DNA from: Alviniconcha marisindica
Taxonomy: Eukaryota; Mollusca; Gastropoda; Provannidae
Length of the DNA stretch: 64,000 bases
Reading direction: 5' to 3'
NCBI GenBank assembly: GCA_018857735.1
Contig: JABMCL010003147.1
Location: 77,501-141,500, forward strand
This document shows positions 21,881-32,831 of the stretch, one piece after another. Both the position numbers and the translations under genes were made by a program. Below the pieces are notes generated by a model. It did no database searches, was not told where the DNA came from, and saw only the letters and a list, made by a program, of their open reading frames with translations. Position 1 is the first letter of the stretch; each line of letters begins with the position of its first letter.

Positions 21881-22770
21881 CTCCCTCTCTACCTGAACGT
21901 GAAGACATGACCACCCTCTCTCTACCTGAACGTGAAGACATGACCACCCTCTCTCTACCTGAATGGGAAGACATGATCACCCTCTCTACCTGAATGGGAA
22001 GACATGACCACCCTCTCTCTACCTGAATGGGAAGACAAAGACCACCCTCTCTCTACCTGAACGTGAAGACGAAGACCACCCTCTCTCTACCTGAACGTGA
22101 AGACATGACCACCCTCTCTCTACCTGAACGTGAAGACATGATCACCCTCTCTCTACCTGAACGTGAAGACATGATCACCCTCTCTCTACCTGAATGGGAA
22201 GACATGACCACCCTCCCTCTACCTGAATGGGAAGACATGATCACCCTCTCTCTACCTGAATGGGAAGACATGACCACCCTCTCTCTACCTGAATGGGAAG
22301 ACAAAGACCACCCTCTCTCTACCTGAACGTGAAGACGAAGACCACCCTCTCTCTACCTGAACGTGAAGACATGACCACTCTCTCTCTCTACCTGAACGTG
22401 AAGACAAGACCACCCTCTCTCTACCTGAACGTGAAGACATGACCACCCTCTCTCTACCTGAACGTGAAGACATGACCACTCTCTGTCTACCTGAACGTGA
22501 AGACATGACCACCCTCTCTCTACCTGAACGTGAAGACATGACCACTCTCTCTCTACCTGAACGTGAAGACAAGACCACCTTGTCTCTACCTGAACGTGAA
22601 GACATGACCACCCTCTCTCTACCTGAACGCGAAGACAAGACCACTCTCTCTCTCTCGCTACCTGAACGTGAAGACATGACCACTCTCTCTCTCTACCTGA
22701 ACGTGAAGACAAGACCACCTTGTCTCTACCTAAACGTGAAGACAAGACCACTCTCTCTCTACCTGAACGT
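21879..22770 (+). repeat. 33-bp satellite
   Basis: The unit is CTCTCTACCTGAACGTGAAG followed by ACATGACCACCCT. About 27 copies are present. GAACGTG and GAATGGG variants occur in blocks. Because 33 is divisible by three, frames stay open on both strands and imitate a repeat protein; no start, splice site or family supports translation. Confidence 0.95.
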
Positions 22771-22929
22771 GCCCAAAGCGGAACCACACGCGACCGCATT
22801 ACATGCAGGCGCGACGGCTCACACCGCGACCGAACACAATAGTCCTTTTCACTTTCCGGCCACGCACCATCTCTTCCACGGTAATGATCATAGCCGCTGC
22901 CTCTTACCACCCGCTGACGTGACGGCGGC

Positions 22930-23180
22930 AACACTAGTGGACAGTGAGTAAGTAAACATGGTGCTTAACGTCCACAGAAACAGTCTTCAAATGTTGCTTT
23001 GCGTCCACGGAAACATCTTTAAATGTTGCCTCACGTCCACAGAAACGAGCCAGAAACGTAAGTGAACATGGTGATTAACGTCCACACAAACAGTCTTCAA
23101 ACGTTGCTTCACCTCCACAGAAACCAGCCAGAAACATAAATAAACACGGTGCTTAACGTCCACAGAAACCATACGGCTTC
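22930..23180 (-). repeat. Short array of SINE tail A fragments
   Basis: GTAAACATGGTGCTTAACGT and CCACAGAAAC repeat with AACATTTAA / CAGTCTTCAAA variants about five times. This is the reversed 3' tail of the SINE at 19657. Confidence 0.75.
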
Positions 23181-23914
23181 TTAGGGGAGCCAGAAACAGT
23201 CAGTCCCTGGACCTATATAATTATATCGATGTACAGTCCATGGTCAGTCCCTGGAGAGAGAAAAAAAAAAAAAACACGCTGTCCTTGGCCTGGCTATATT
23301 ATAGCCTCCACGTGACCACACTGACGCCCCAACACCGACACTGACGGATTGAGGAACTCGGACAAGGCAAAACAAGTACACGCGGCGGCAGCGGTGGCGG
23401 CGCCTCCTCCGTCCATTCAGCCCATGCTGTCAATGAACGAGTCGTGCAGTCACTGCCCACAGATCAGCCCGCCAACGACCGCGGTAGGTATCGAACTGCG
23501 CCTTTTTCAGCCGACACGTGTCGACAGTGGTGGCTCTTCTCATCGTCTCAATGGAAGCGCGGCTCTGCCACGGAGAGGTGTCTGTCGGCCGCGGGGCCCG
23601 TCTTTTCGCGCCCTTCGCTTCCCGTGCTCACTGAGGTTTGCGACTGGAGACCTCGAGTGTCAGTGAACAGATGATGCGCGCTGGTGGCGGTTGGGGTGGT
23701 GGGAGGAAGACGGGGGTTGGGGGGAGGTGTGTTGGGGGGGGGGGGGCGTTAGTATGCTGTCTAGCTGGCGGGAAAACAAACCACCATGCAGCCACAGCTC
23801 ATCAGGAATCCGGCACACAGTCATCCTGTTCCCTATAAGCGTTTGTCTGATAAACCGCAAGCGTGTCGTAATGGCAGGAACATCGCCGTACGAACAGGCG
23901 CTCATTTGCAGGCC
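23181..23914. other. GC-rich sequence without a supported gene
   Basis: The part at 23340-23660 is CpG-rich and open in several plus-strand frames, but the codon pattern is not convincing and I recognise no protein. A G-run lies at about 23733-23745. Confidence 0.3.
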
Positions 23915-24715
23915 TGTTGGTCCGATAGGACAACACCGGTGTGAACAGACATAAAAGTCCGTGTGTTGGTCCGACAGGACGACACCGGTGTGAACAGACG
24001 TAATCGTCCGAGTGTTGGTCCGACAGGACGACACCGGTGTGAACAGACGTAATCGTCCGAGTGTTGGTCCGATAGGACGACACCGGTGTGAACAGACGTA
24101 AACGTCCGTGTGTTGGTCCGATAGGACGACACGGTGTGAACAGACGTAATAGTCCGTGTGTTGGTCCGATAGGACGACACCGGTGTGAAAGACGTAATCG
24201 TCCGAGTGTTGGTCCGACAGGAGACACCGGTGTGAACAAGTAATCGTCCGTGTGTTGGTCCGACAGGACGACACCGGTGTGAACAGACGTAATCGTCCGT
24301 GTGTTGGTCCGACAGGACGACACCGGCGTGAACAGACGTAATCGTCCGTGTGTTGGTCCGACAGGACGACACCGGCGTGAACAGACGTAATCGTCCGTGT
24401 GTTGGTCCGACAGGACGACACCGGCGTGAACAGACGTAATCGTCCGTGTGTTGGTCCGACAGGACGACACCGGCGTGAACAGACGTAATCGTCCGTGTGC
24501 TGGTCCGACAGGACGACACCGGTGTGAACAGACGTAATCGTCCGTGTGTTGGTCCGATAGGACCACGGGTGTGAACAGACGTAAAAGTCCGTGTGTTGGT
24601 CCGTTAGGACCACCGGTGTGAACAGACGTAATCGTCCGTGTGTTGGTCCGACAGGACGACACCGGCGTGAACAGACGTAAAAGTCCGTGTGTTGGTTCGA
24701 CAGGACCGCGTATTG
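23915..24715 (+). repeat. ~49-bp satellite
   Basis: The unit is GTGTTGGTCCGACAGGACGA, CACCGGTGTGAACAGACGTA and ATCGTCCGT. About 16 copies are present. ACCGGTGT/ACCGGCGT and CGACAGG/CGATAGG variants are grouped. The unit contains the near-palindrome GGTCCGACAGGACGACACC. Long minus-strand open frames here are artefacts of the array. Confidence 0.95.
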
Positions 24716-24910
24716 GAGGTCACAACTGACGATGATGATGTTTTACCGCCGACGTGGCTAACCTGCCGCGGACATAAAATTAACGTAATGCCTTCAGTTG
24801 CGAGATGGGAGTAAGTGGTGGTACTGTCCGTTACAACTCACGAGTCTGCTGTTGTTGTTGTTTGGGTTTGTGTGTGTGTTTGTTGGGTGGGAGGGGGGTG
24901 GTCGGTGGGT

Positions 24911-25260
<350 letters not shown>

Positions 25261-25414
25261 ACTTCCCCGAGCCTTCATTCATATTCACATCCGTAAAAAT
25301 AGTCCAAACTTCTGAGAGACGGGGTGGAGCGCATATGGGCATTTCCGAGCGCATAGATACCATCTTGAACTGACCTGAGCTGAAGTGAACTGACCTACGG
25401 GGGTTCATCGGGAG

Positions 25415-25510
25415 TTAAAACTGAGCAACGGGACAAACCATCCAGCTATGAGAATCCAGCTCTGCCTATTAGTATTACCTCCTGATCTCTCCCGGGCTGA
25501 GGGCACAGTC
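25415..25510 (+). mobile_element. Family C retroposon end fragment
   Basis: ACCATCCAGCTATGAGAATC and CCTCCTGATCTCTCCCGGGC match the end of the family C copy at 29338-29585. Confidence 0.5.
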
Positions 25511-25674
25511 AGTTCTTTTTCCAACTTGTAGTCACATCAGCTTTGATCACCCGCCGTAATGATGGCGCCAGGTGCTACCACAGCAGCGAGGCAGCTGCAG
25601 GGGAAACTAACAATTAAGCGTTTATGTCGCCCCCCCCCCACCCCCCCCCCATTCCCCTTCCCCTCATCACTCAC

Positions 25675-25677
<3 letters not shown>

Positions 25678-25711
<34 letters not shown>
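25678..25711. repeat. (AT)n microsatellite
   Basis: A pure TA run of about 34 bases follows a C-rich stretch at 25629-25650. Confidence 0.95.
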
Positions 25712-25713
<2 letters not shown>

Positions 25714-25885
25714 GCTTCAGCTTCAGTTTTCCGCAGTATAATCCAGACACATCAGACATTAAAAAGAATGGTGATTTCCATGGGACAAAACAACACATAT
25801 ACTATAAGAGGAGGCCCAAACATGTCTTTTGTCATAATAAATTTAACAGCGTTTTTTTCTTTTTTTTTTTAAAACCTTTTATGTG

Positions 25886-26101
25886 TAAGTAAGTAAATAT
25901 GATGCTTAACGTCCACAGAAACCATAAGGCTTATTAGGGACGGGGGGATGGGGGGAGGGGGTATGGAGGTGGGGGAAGAGGGAAGACTATAATTATACCT
26001 ATCGCTACACTGTCACCACCAGAATGACTCCTGCATTAAGATGGGCAGTGATGAGAGCCATTTCAATGTTTCATTAATTGTGAGGGACAAAGTCACAAGA
26101 T
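25886..26101 (-). mobile_element. 5'-truncated SINE, tail A
   Basis: It has tail A, the purine-rich middle and the central domain to GGGACAAAGTCACAAGA, and stops there; the tRNA-like head is missing. 5' truncation is common when reverse transcription ends early. Confidence 0.85.
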
Positions 26102-26123
26102 CTTGTTCTTAAAACGTTAGCAG

Positions 26124-26300
26124 TCATTCTCGTCTTCTTCTTCTTCTTCTTCTTTTTTTCTTTTTTTTTTTCTTCTCTCTTTTCTTTCTTTGTATAAGAT
26201 GAGGTGCTCTGAACTCGTTTAGACCTCTGGAGAAAAAAAGAAAGGAAAAAAAGAAGAACAACAACAAACGAACAAAAACAAAAACAAAACAAAAAACGTG
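26124..26300. repeat. (CTT)n, T-rich and (AAAC)n tract
   Basis: A CTT run at 26129-26175 and A-rich AAAC repeats at 26231-26297. Nothing codes. Confidence 0.8.
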
Positions 26301-26360
26301 TTGCGACAAAACACGAGTCTCACTGCAGTTGGCGGCTCTGAAGACGAGACGTAAGTAAAT

Positions 26361-26713
26361 TGGTTGGTTGGTTGGTTAAGTCTATTTAAAGCCGAGTTGT
26401 CTCCGAAGAGGTACTGGCGGGGACCGAGATCCCAGGAGGTGGGGGAAGAGGGAGACTATTCCTAACGCTACACTGTCACCACCAGAACGACTCCTGCATT
26501 TAAGACGTGTCTTTGTCCCTCGCAATGAATGAAACATTAAAACGGCTCTCATAGCCATTTCAGTGTTTCATTCATTGCAAGGGACAGAGTCACAAAGATT
26601 TGTCCACTTGTCCACAGACCACAACGTTTGAAGAGAGAGGAGAGCCGAAACGGAATCGAACCGAGGTCTTTCTGTATACCAGCCTTAACCCCCGCTAGGC
26701 CAAGCCGGCTCAC
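26361..26713 (-). mobile_element. Full-length SINE with tail B
   Basis: Head (GGTTCGATTCCG B box on the minus strand) and central domain match the tail-A SINEs. The 3' part is different: CCCAGGAGG/GATCTCGG, GTACCTCTTCGGAGACAACT, then TTTAAATAGACTTAACC and (AACC)n. The A box region is damaged (CCGCTAGG with CCCC). The partial repeat AATGTTTCAT around 26530 and 26566 shows a local rearrangement in the central domain. Confidence 0.85.
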
Positions 26714-26760
26714 ATCACAGACGGGAAGTGACTACAAAAATCATGTTTCTTTTAGATGCC

Positions 26761-27071
26761 CGTGAGCTAGTTTGGCCTAGCGGTAAGGCGTTAGGCTGGT
26801 AAGCAAAGGGACCTCGGTTAAATCCGCTTCGGCTCTCCTATCTCTTCAAAAGCTGTGGTCTGTGGACACTGTCTTGTGACTTTGTCCCTCACAGTTAAAG
26901 AAACATTAAAATGGCTCTCATCGCTGTCCACCTTAATGCAGAAGTCATTCTGGTGGTGACAGCGTAACGATAGGTATATAATCTCACTCTTCCCCACCTC
27001 CATACCCGCTCCCCCTCTCCCCGTCCCTAATAAGCCTTATGGTTTCTGTGGACGTTAAGCACCATGTTTAC
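26761..27071 (+). mobile_element. Full-length SINE, tail A, with 9-bp target duplication
   Basis: It starts at the tRNA-like head (TTTGGCCTAGCGGTAAGGCG) and runs through the central domain to TGTGGACGTTAAGCACCATG and TTTAC. TTAGATGCC flanks it at 26752-26760 and 27072-27080. The B box is mutated (GGTTAAATCC), so this copy is probably no longer a Pol III promoter. Confidence 0.9.
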
Positions 27072-27080
27072 TTAGATGCC

Positions 27081-27840
27081 TTCCGTCCGCCCTCCTCCGA
27101 CACGACCGCCCCTATTGTCTTTCAAACCAGCGGGTCTTGCAAGACATTGCACAATCTTTTCAGTGCGGCCGAGAAAGGTACTTAAAATATAAACGAAGTG
27201 GGAACAACGGGAAGTCGTCCACTTTCGTGGTCTTGTAACTCACTTCCTTGCGTGAAGGCACCTTTTTGTGAAATGCCTTTAAGGCTGTTATTTTCTTCGG
27301 GTCTTCATTTCAAACACCTAGAAAGGAAGGTTTCGACAAGCCAAAGGCGTTTTCGCCGGTGTGGCTTTTTCTGTCTTTCTTTCTTTCCTTCTTCTTCTTC
27401 TTTCTTTCTTTCTTGTTTTTTTTCTTTCTTCTTTTTCTTCTTCTTCTTCTTCTTCTTTCTTCTTAAACGATGACCTTATCAGGTAAAATATCAAGCGGGG
27501 AATCTTAAAAGTCAAACGACCATCGAGCCAGCTTGAATCTGCTCAACGCAATGCCGTAATGACGGCTTGCACGCGACTTCGTGGATCCATAAAGCAGAGT
27601 TTCAGTCTCGTGAGTACAAGCAAAGGCAAAACAGGCGAATTAATCAATCAGCCAATCACGCGGAGCCACCGACAGTCCTAATTCCCTCACTGCATTCAGC
27701 TTCATCCCGCCGTCTCCAAGGACAAGTTCCCATTACGCTGACCCCATCATCTCCAAGGGCAAGTTCCCATTACACTGATTAAGACATCTGTGCCGAGGCC
27801 GAGGCCTTAATCCGCAGTTGCACAGCTAGTTGACGACCTT
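27081..27840. other. Unassigned sequence with (CTT)n tract
   Basis: A CTT/T-rich stretch lies at 27370-27465. A short repeat, CCAAGGACAAGTTCCCATTA against CCAAGGGCAAGTTCCCATTA, occurs at 27715 and 27751. No gene is supported. Confidence 0.35.
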
Positions 27841-27844
27841 TCCT

Positions 27845-28975
27845 TGGCGCTTAAACGTCCACGGAAGCCTCTTTGGGTTTGTCGGGGAAAAGGGAAGGAA
27901 ATAAGTAATCATGGTGCTTTACGTCCACATCATGGAGCTTTACGTCCACATCATGGTGCTTTACGTCTACATCATGGCGCTTAACGTCCACAGAAGCCTC
28001 TTTGGGTTTGTCGGGGGAAAGGGAAGGAAATAAGTAATCATGGTGCTTTACGTCCACATCATGGTGCTTTACGTCCACAGAAACCATCATGGTGCTTTAC
28101 GTCCACATCATGGTGCTTTACGTCCACATCATAGTGCTTTACGTCCACATCATGGTGCTTTATGCCCACAGAAACCATCATAGTGCTTTACGTCCACAGA
28201 AACCATCACGGTGCTTAACGTCCACATCATGGTGCTTTACGTCCACATCATGGTGCTTTACGCCCAGAAACCATCATGGTGCTTTATGCCCACAGAAACC
28301 ATCATGGTGCTTAACGTCCACATCATGGTGCTTTACGTCCACATCATGGTGCTTTACGTCCACAGAAACCATCATAGTGCTTTACGTCCACAGAAACCAT
28401 CATGGTGCTTAACGTCGACATCATGGTGCTTTACGTCAACAGAAACCATCATGGTGCTTAACGTCCACATCATGGTGCTTTACGTCCACATCATGGTGCT
28501 TTACGTCCACATCATTGTGCTTTACGTCCACAGAAACCACCATGGTGCTTTATGCCCACAGAAACCATCATAGTGCTTTACGTCCACATCATGGTGCTTT
28601 ACGTCCACAGAAACCATCATGGTGCTTTACGTCCACATCATGGTGCTTTACGTCCACATCATGGTGCTTTACGTCCACAGAAACCATCATGGTGCTTTAC
28701 GTCCACAGAAACCATCATGGTGCTTTACGTCAACATCATGGTGCTTTACGTCCACAGAAACCATCATAGTGCTTTACGTCCACAGAAACCATCATAATGC
28801 TTTACGTCAACATCATGGTTCATTACGTCCACAGAAACCATCATAGTGCTTTACGTCAACATCATGGTTCATTACGTCCACAGAAACCATCATGGTGCTT
28901 TACGTCCACATCATGGTGCTTTACGTCAACAGAAACCATCATAGTGCTTTACGTCCACAGAAACCATAAAGCTTA
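27845..28975 (-). repeat. Satellite made from SINE tail A
   Basis: About 45 copies of ATCATGGTGCTTTACGTCCA with C or CAGAAACC endings give 21-bp and 28-bp units. The sequence is the reversed 3' tail of the SINEs at 19657 and 26761 (CATGGTGCTTAACGTCCACA and GAAACC). Both TTTACG and TTAACG variants occur. At 28966 the array ends in AAACCATAAAGCTTAATACG and GACGGGG, the next part of the SINE, so the array grew inside one SINE copy. Confidence 0.9.
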
Positions 28976-29249
28976 ATACGGACGGGGAAGAAAGACTGAG
29001 GGAGGGTGGGGTGGGTGGGGGGGGGGGTGGGGGGTGTGGAGCCCTAATGTTTTCCTCGTTTGTTGCAGATGGCACAGCAGACTTGGCAACGTGTGTGCAG
29101 CAGAATATACTACGTACAGTTCGTGTCCCAACGCCCTGTAGAACTAACTGATCAGACGTCGTTCAGTCACTCCGTCACTGAGTTCAGAAGGTCGGCAGCG
29201 CTGGGTTGGCTACCTGTAAATAGCTCGACCCTGCGCGCCGGCCCGACAG

Positions 29250-29337
29250 AGCTCAGGAGCTGTGTGAAAGTCGAGGTGGACGTCCTGGGCTCCCGTCCCT
29301 AATAAGCCTACGGCTTCTGTGGACGTAAAGCAACACT
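29250..29337 (+). mobile_element. Family D retroposon fragment
   Basis: GCTCAGGAGCTGTGTGAAAG, TCGAGGTGGACGTCCTGGGC, then CCCGTCCCTAATAAGCC and TGTGGACGTAAAGCAACA. Family D shares the tail-A end with the SINEs but has its own upstream part. Confidence 0.75.
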
Positions 29338-29585
29338 TCAACAACAACACCGAAGAGACCGTCACCACCGCCAGAACAACACTGTTAAGGAGGTGGGGAC
29401 CCCGCCAGTGCGAATGAAGCAACTTGTGTACTCCGTTATTTGCCGTTTCAACAGCTGCGCGGAGCAAAGTCACAGTGTCCGAAAAGCAACCGTTGAGGAA
29501 CAACTCAGCAGCAAGACAATCCATCCAGCTATGAGAACCCCAGCTCCACCTCCTTCCTCCTGATCTCTCCCGGGCTATGACGGAG
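29338..29585 (-). mobile_element. Family C SINE-like copy
   Basis: It contains ACCGCCAGAACAACACTGTT, AAGGAGGTGGGGACCCCGCC, AACAGCTGCGCGGAGCAAAG and TCACAGTGTCC, with related copies at 37330-37525 and 52680-52975. On the minus strand its middle resembles the central domain of the tRNA-derived SINEs (TTGTGACTTTG, CTTAA, TTCTGGCGGTG). Confidence 0.65.
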
Positions 29586-29840
29586 CAAATGGGAGTAGGA
29601 TACCTATTTCTCAGTTCTCTCGCTCCAAATGGGAGTAGGATACCTATTTAGAGCTGTTTAGAGCGGAAAATATTTTTCGTAGCAACCACCCTTATATGTA
29701 ACTTTTGAAAACATGTTTGGAATGAAAAAGACCGTTTTAAACTCTCTATGATTTCGCTTTTAAATGCCCCGTTGATTTGTGTCGATATTAGAAAACTAGC
29801 TTCAATTATTTGAAGAAAATGAAATCTGGACCAAAATTCA
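29586..29840. other. Unassigned sequence with a 29-bp repeat
   Basis: CAAATGGGAGTAGGATACCT occurs twice (29587 and 29627). The rest is AT-rich and unique. Confidence 0.4.
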
Positions 29841-30080
29841 CTGCCAGCGTTCTGAAACTAGATGGGCACACGCGAAAGGTTGAAAAGAATGCCTATTTTA
29901 ATCACACAATACAAAACACGCGCAAATTTCCAGGGTAAACCTTTGTTTTGCTTGTCTGTTAATCTGTCTGTTCGCTGCCTAAAAAGGGATTTACCCTGAA
30001 AGTTTGTGCACGATTTTTTGTACGGTCTGATAATAATCAGCTTTCTTGTGTGCGAGTGTTGACAGTTTTAGAAAACCAGT
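29841..30080. mobile_element. Foldback DNA element family E, diverged two-armed copy
   Basis: The left arm (CTGCCAGCGTTCTGAAACTA, AAGGTTGAAAAGAATGCC, AATTTCCAGGGTAAACC) is the reverse complement of the right arm (GGGATTTACCCTGAAAGTTT to TTTTAGAAAACCAGT). The arms are separated by about 30 bases. Confidence 0.65.
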
Positions 30081-30236
30081 CCTTTTCCCTCTGCCGCCAC
30101 TGCTAGGACACGCGAGACGTATGACCGCACCGCCAGAGGTCAAACACCGAAGAGGCATCGGTATGCTACAGGTGGGCAAGTTGTGCGACGTACGGTAGTC
30201 TACACGTCCGAGCCAGAAAATCGGCACCTATGAAAC

Positions 30237-30272
<36 letters not shown>
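30237..30272. repeat. (TAA)n microsatellite
   Basis: A pure TAA triplet run next to TATTAAGAGCGCCTAACCCG, a phrase that resembles other retroposon tails with GCGC. Confidence 0.9.
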
Positions 30273-30275
<3 letters not shown>

Positions 30276-30369
30276 ATATTAAGAGCGCCTAACCCGCACA
30301 GGCCCTAAGCGCTTACACGTTTTTTACAAATACATATTGTCAAAATTCAACGCATACAGCATGAATGCA

Positions 30370-30533
<164 letters not shown>

Positions 30534-30754
30534 AGTCGCATATCATGGTTTTAAAAAGAGAAAGGTTTTCAAGGAAGACTTAAAAGAGCTGACAGAATTT
30601 AAACTACTTCTTTTTTCTGTTCTTTTTTCCTCCTGAGAATCGAGGTAGAGTCAACGGTGGATTTTAAAATCAGATCATCATATGAAAGCGCTCTCTCCCT
30701 CTGTGTGTGTGTGTGTGATATAACGGTAATTGTTGACTGTGCGTAAAACAACAA

Positions 30755-30758
30755 GTTA

Positions 30759-30812
<54 letters not shown>

Positions 30813-30873
30813 CTTCGACTTCTTCTTCTTCTCCCGCTCTCTCTCTCTCTCTCCCTCTTCTTCTTCTTCTTCT

Positions 30874-30957
<84 letters not shown>
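30755..30957. repeat. (CT)n with (CTT)n inserts
   Basis: About 200 bases of pyrimidine-only sequence with CTT triplet islands at 30817-30832 and 30858-30876. Confidence 0.95.
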
Positions 30958-30960
<3 letters not shown>

Positions 30961-31149
30961 TTCTTAATCTTATGTGCGTGCGAGCGTGTAAGTGTTTACC
31001 CCAGATCAAGCTAATTTTTATATGTATATATATATATTATTATTTTTTAATGATCATTATCGACTTGTTTCTCGGTTTACTGATGTCCATTTTAACATGG
31101 TTTGTATTAATGTACATGTACTCAACATACTGTAGCTCATGTATCCTTA

Positions 31150-31249
31150 GTTAATAGTAAGTAGTTTCCCTCATGGGCGAGGGCTGGATGTAAAAAGACT
31201 TCGAGTCTTCTCCACTACCTTCGTAAAATAAAGTTTATTCATTCATTCA

Positions 31250-31322
<73 letters not shown>
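31150..31322 (+). mobile_element. LINE-like 3' end (tail J) with (ATTC)n and (CT)n
   Basis: GGGCGAGGGCTGGATGTAAA, a small hairpin GACTTCGAGTC, CGTAAAATAAAGTTTATTCA and a TTCA tetranucleotide run are followed by a 70-base CT run. This is the plus-strand match of 14222-14360. No reverse-transcriptase frame is visible upstream. Confidence 0.65.
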
Positions 31323-31325
<3 letters not shown>

Positions 31326-31388
31326 CTCAGATCTTGCATGCGTGTCATAGTTTTAGCAAGTACAGATTGCAAGATTAGGCCTCCTTGC

Positions 31389-31860
31389 CCCCTGTCCCTC
31401 ACAATTAATGAAACATTGAAACGGCTCTCGTCGCTGCCCGTCTTAATGCAGAGGTCACTCTGGTGGTGACAGTGTAGCATCTGGCGAACTTTTGTATAGC
31501 GCTATTCTCTGGTGTACACAAACTCACTGCGCTTTACAACATTCTCCGTCATTTTCTACGTTAAGTGAGAGAGAGACAAAACAAAATCAAAAAAAAAAAA
31601 TCGAAGGTAACATGTTCAAGAAATTAATACATTTATCACAACTAACAGCAATATACAGAAGAAAAATAAGGTATAAGGTATAGTCGAAGGTAACGTGTTC
31701 AAGAAAGTAATACAGTTATGACAATTAACAATATATACACAAGAAAAATAACGTATAAGGAATAGTCTCCCTCTTCTCCCCACCTCCTGGGATCTCGGTC
31801 CCCGCCAGTACCTCTTCGGAGACAACTCGGCGTTAAACACGTTTAACCAGCCAACCAGGT
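31389..31860 (+). mobile_element. SINE central domain and tail B, split by a nested insertion
   Basis: The central domain (GTCCCTCACAATTAATGAAA to GTGGTGACAGTGTAGC) stops at about 31479 and resumes at about 31757 with AGTCTCCCTCTTCTCCCCAC and tail B. The roughly 280-base insert starts with TTTGTATAGCGCTATTCTCT (also at 58290) and contains two copies of an 82-bp unit starting TCGAAGGTAACATGTTCAAG and TCGAAGGTAACGTGTTCAAG. The head is missing. Confidence 0.75.
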
Positions 31861-32615
31861 ATACGCACACTCAGCGTTAATGAAGTTAACCCTTTCACTG
31901 CCACGATGTGGGCGTAAAACACCAACTTACTTACTTACTTACTGCCATGATGTCACTTCAAAACGGCCAATAAAAGCGCGAAATATGATATCCTTAAACC
32001 TTTTTGTTTTCTTTTTCGCATTTGAACGTGAAAGGATTTTGATCAAAATCAAAGTAGATTATTACTACGCCGGGAAGCATACTGTTTGCAAGCGTGAGCG
32101 TACACTTTTCTGCCTGGAAAGTGTACAGGCTGGGGCAGTGAAGGGGTTAACCAACCAGCCCAGTATAGGCACACTCGGCGTTAATGAAGTTTAACCAACC
32201 AACCCAGTATAGGCACCCTCGGCAGTAAAGAATTTAACCAACGAACCCAGTATAGGCACATTCGGCGTTAAAGGCGTTTAACCAACCAACCCAGTATAGG
32301 CACCCTCGGCAGTAAAGAAGTTAACCAACCAACCCAGTATAGGCACCCTCGGCAGTAAAGAAGTTAACCAACCAACCCAGTATAGGCACCCTCGGCAGTA
32401 AAGAAGTTAACCAACCAACTTAAACTCAGTATTGGCACATTCGGCGTTAAAGACGTTTAACCAACCAACCCAGTATACGCACACTCAGCCTTAAAGACGT
32501 TAACCAACCAACCCAGCATACGCACACTCAGCCTTAAAGACGTTAACCAACCAACCCAGCATACGCACACTCAGCCTTAAAGACGATAACCAACCAACCC
32601 AGCATACGCAGGCAA
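31860..32615 (+). repeat. ~43-bp satellite made from SINE tail B
   Basis: Units such as CAGTATAGGCACCCTCGGCA, GTAAAGAAGTTAACCAACCA and ACC repeat about 13 times, with CGTTAAAGACG variants. The array directly continues the tail B at 31800-31860 (GGCGTTAAACACGTTTAACC, AGCCAACC), so it grew from that SINE end. A unique stretch at about 31940-32140 interrupts it. Confidence 0.9.
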
Positions 32616-32831
32616 AGCGAGAACACACGCACATTAATGACCCCCTAGTCCATGCCGTACGTTCGTAGGATTACACGAAGACTCAAAACAAGCCAGCATT
32701 CACTAAGAACAGAATTATGAGCACAGCGAGTCTGCTCGAGAACGGAGAACAGCGTTGTATAAAAACGATCACTCAATCGGTCAATCAATCGGCCAGTCAA
32801 TCGATATCATCATCATGATTTCGGTCACATG
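32616..32831. other. Unassigned sequence
   Basis: Unique sequence with a short (TCAATCGG)n-like stretch at 32775-32803. Confidence 0.35.

Noticed and set aside
21889..22951. Plus- and minus-strand repeat proteins with an 11-residue period
   Set aside because: The 33-bp unit keeps all frames open. The codon pattern is that of the satellite and variants are not biased to third positions.
23349..23674. 105-codon GC-rich plus-strand frame
   Set aside because: Several overlapping frames are open to a similar extent, which points to GC-rich composition and not to coding.
23660..24662. Minus-strand frames of up to 317 codons with a repeated peptide
   Set aside because: The peptide is the translation of the 49-bp satellite, in several frames at once. 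There is no start context, no splice sites and no family.
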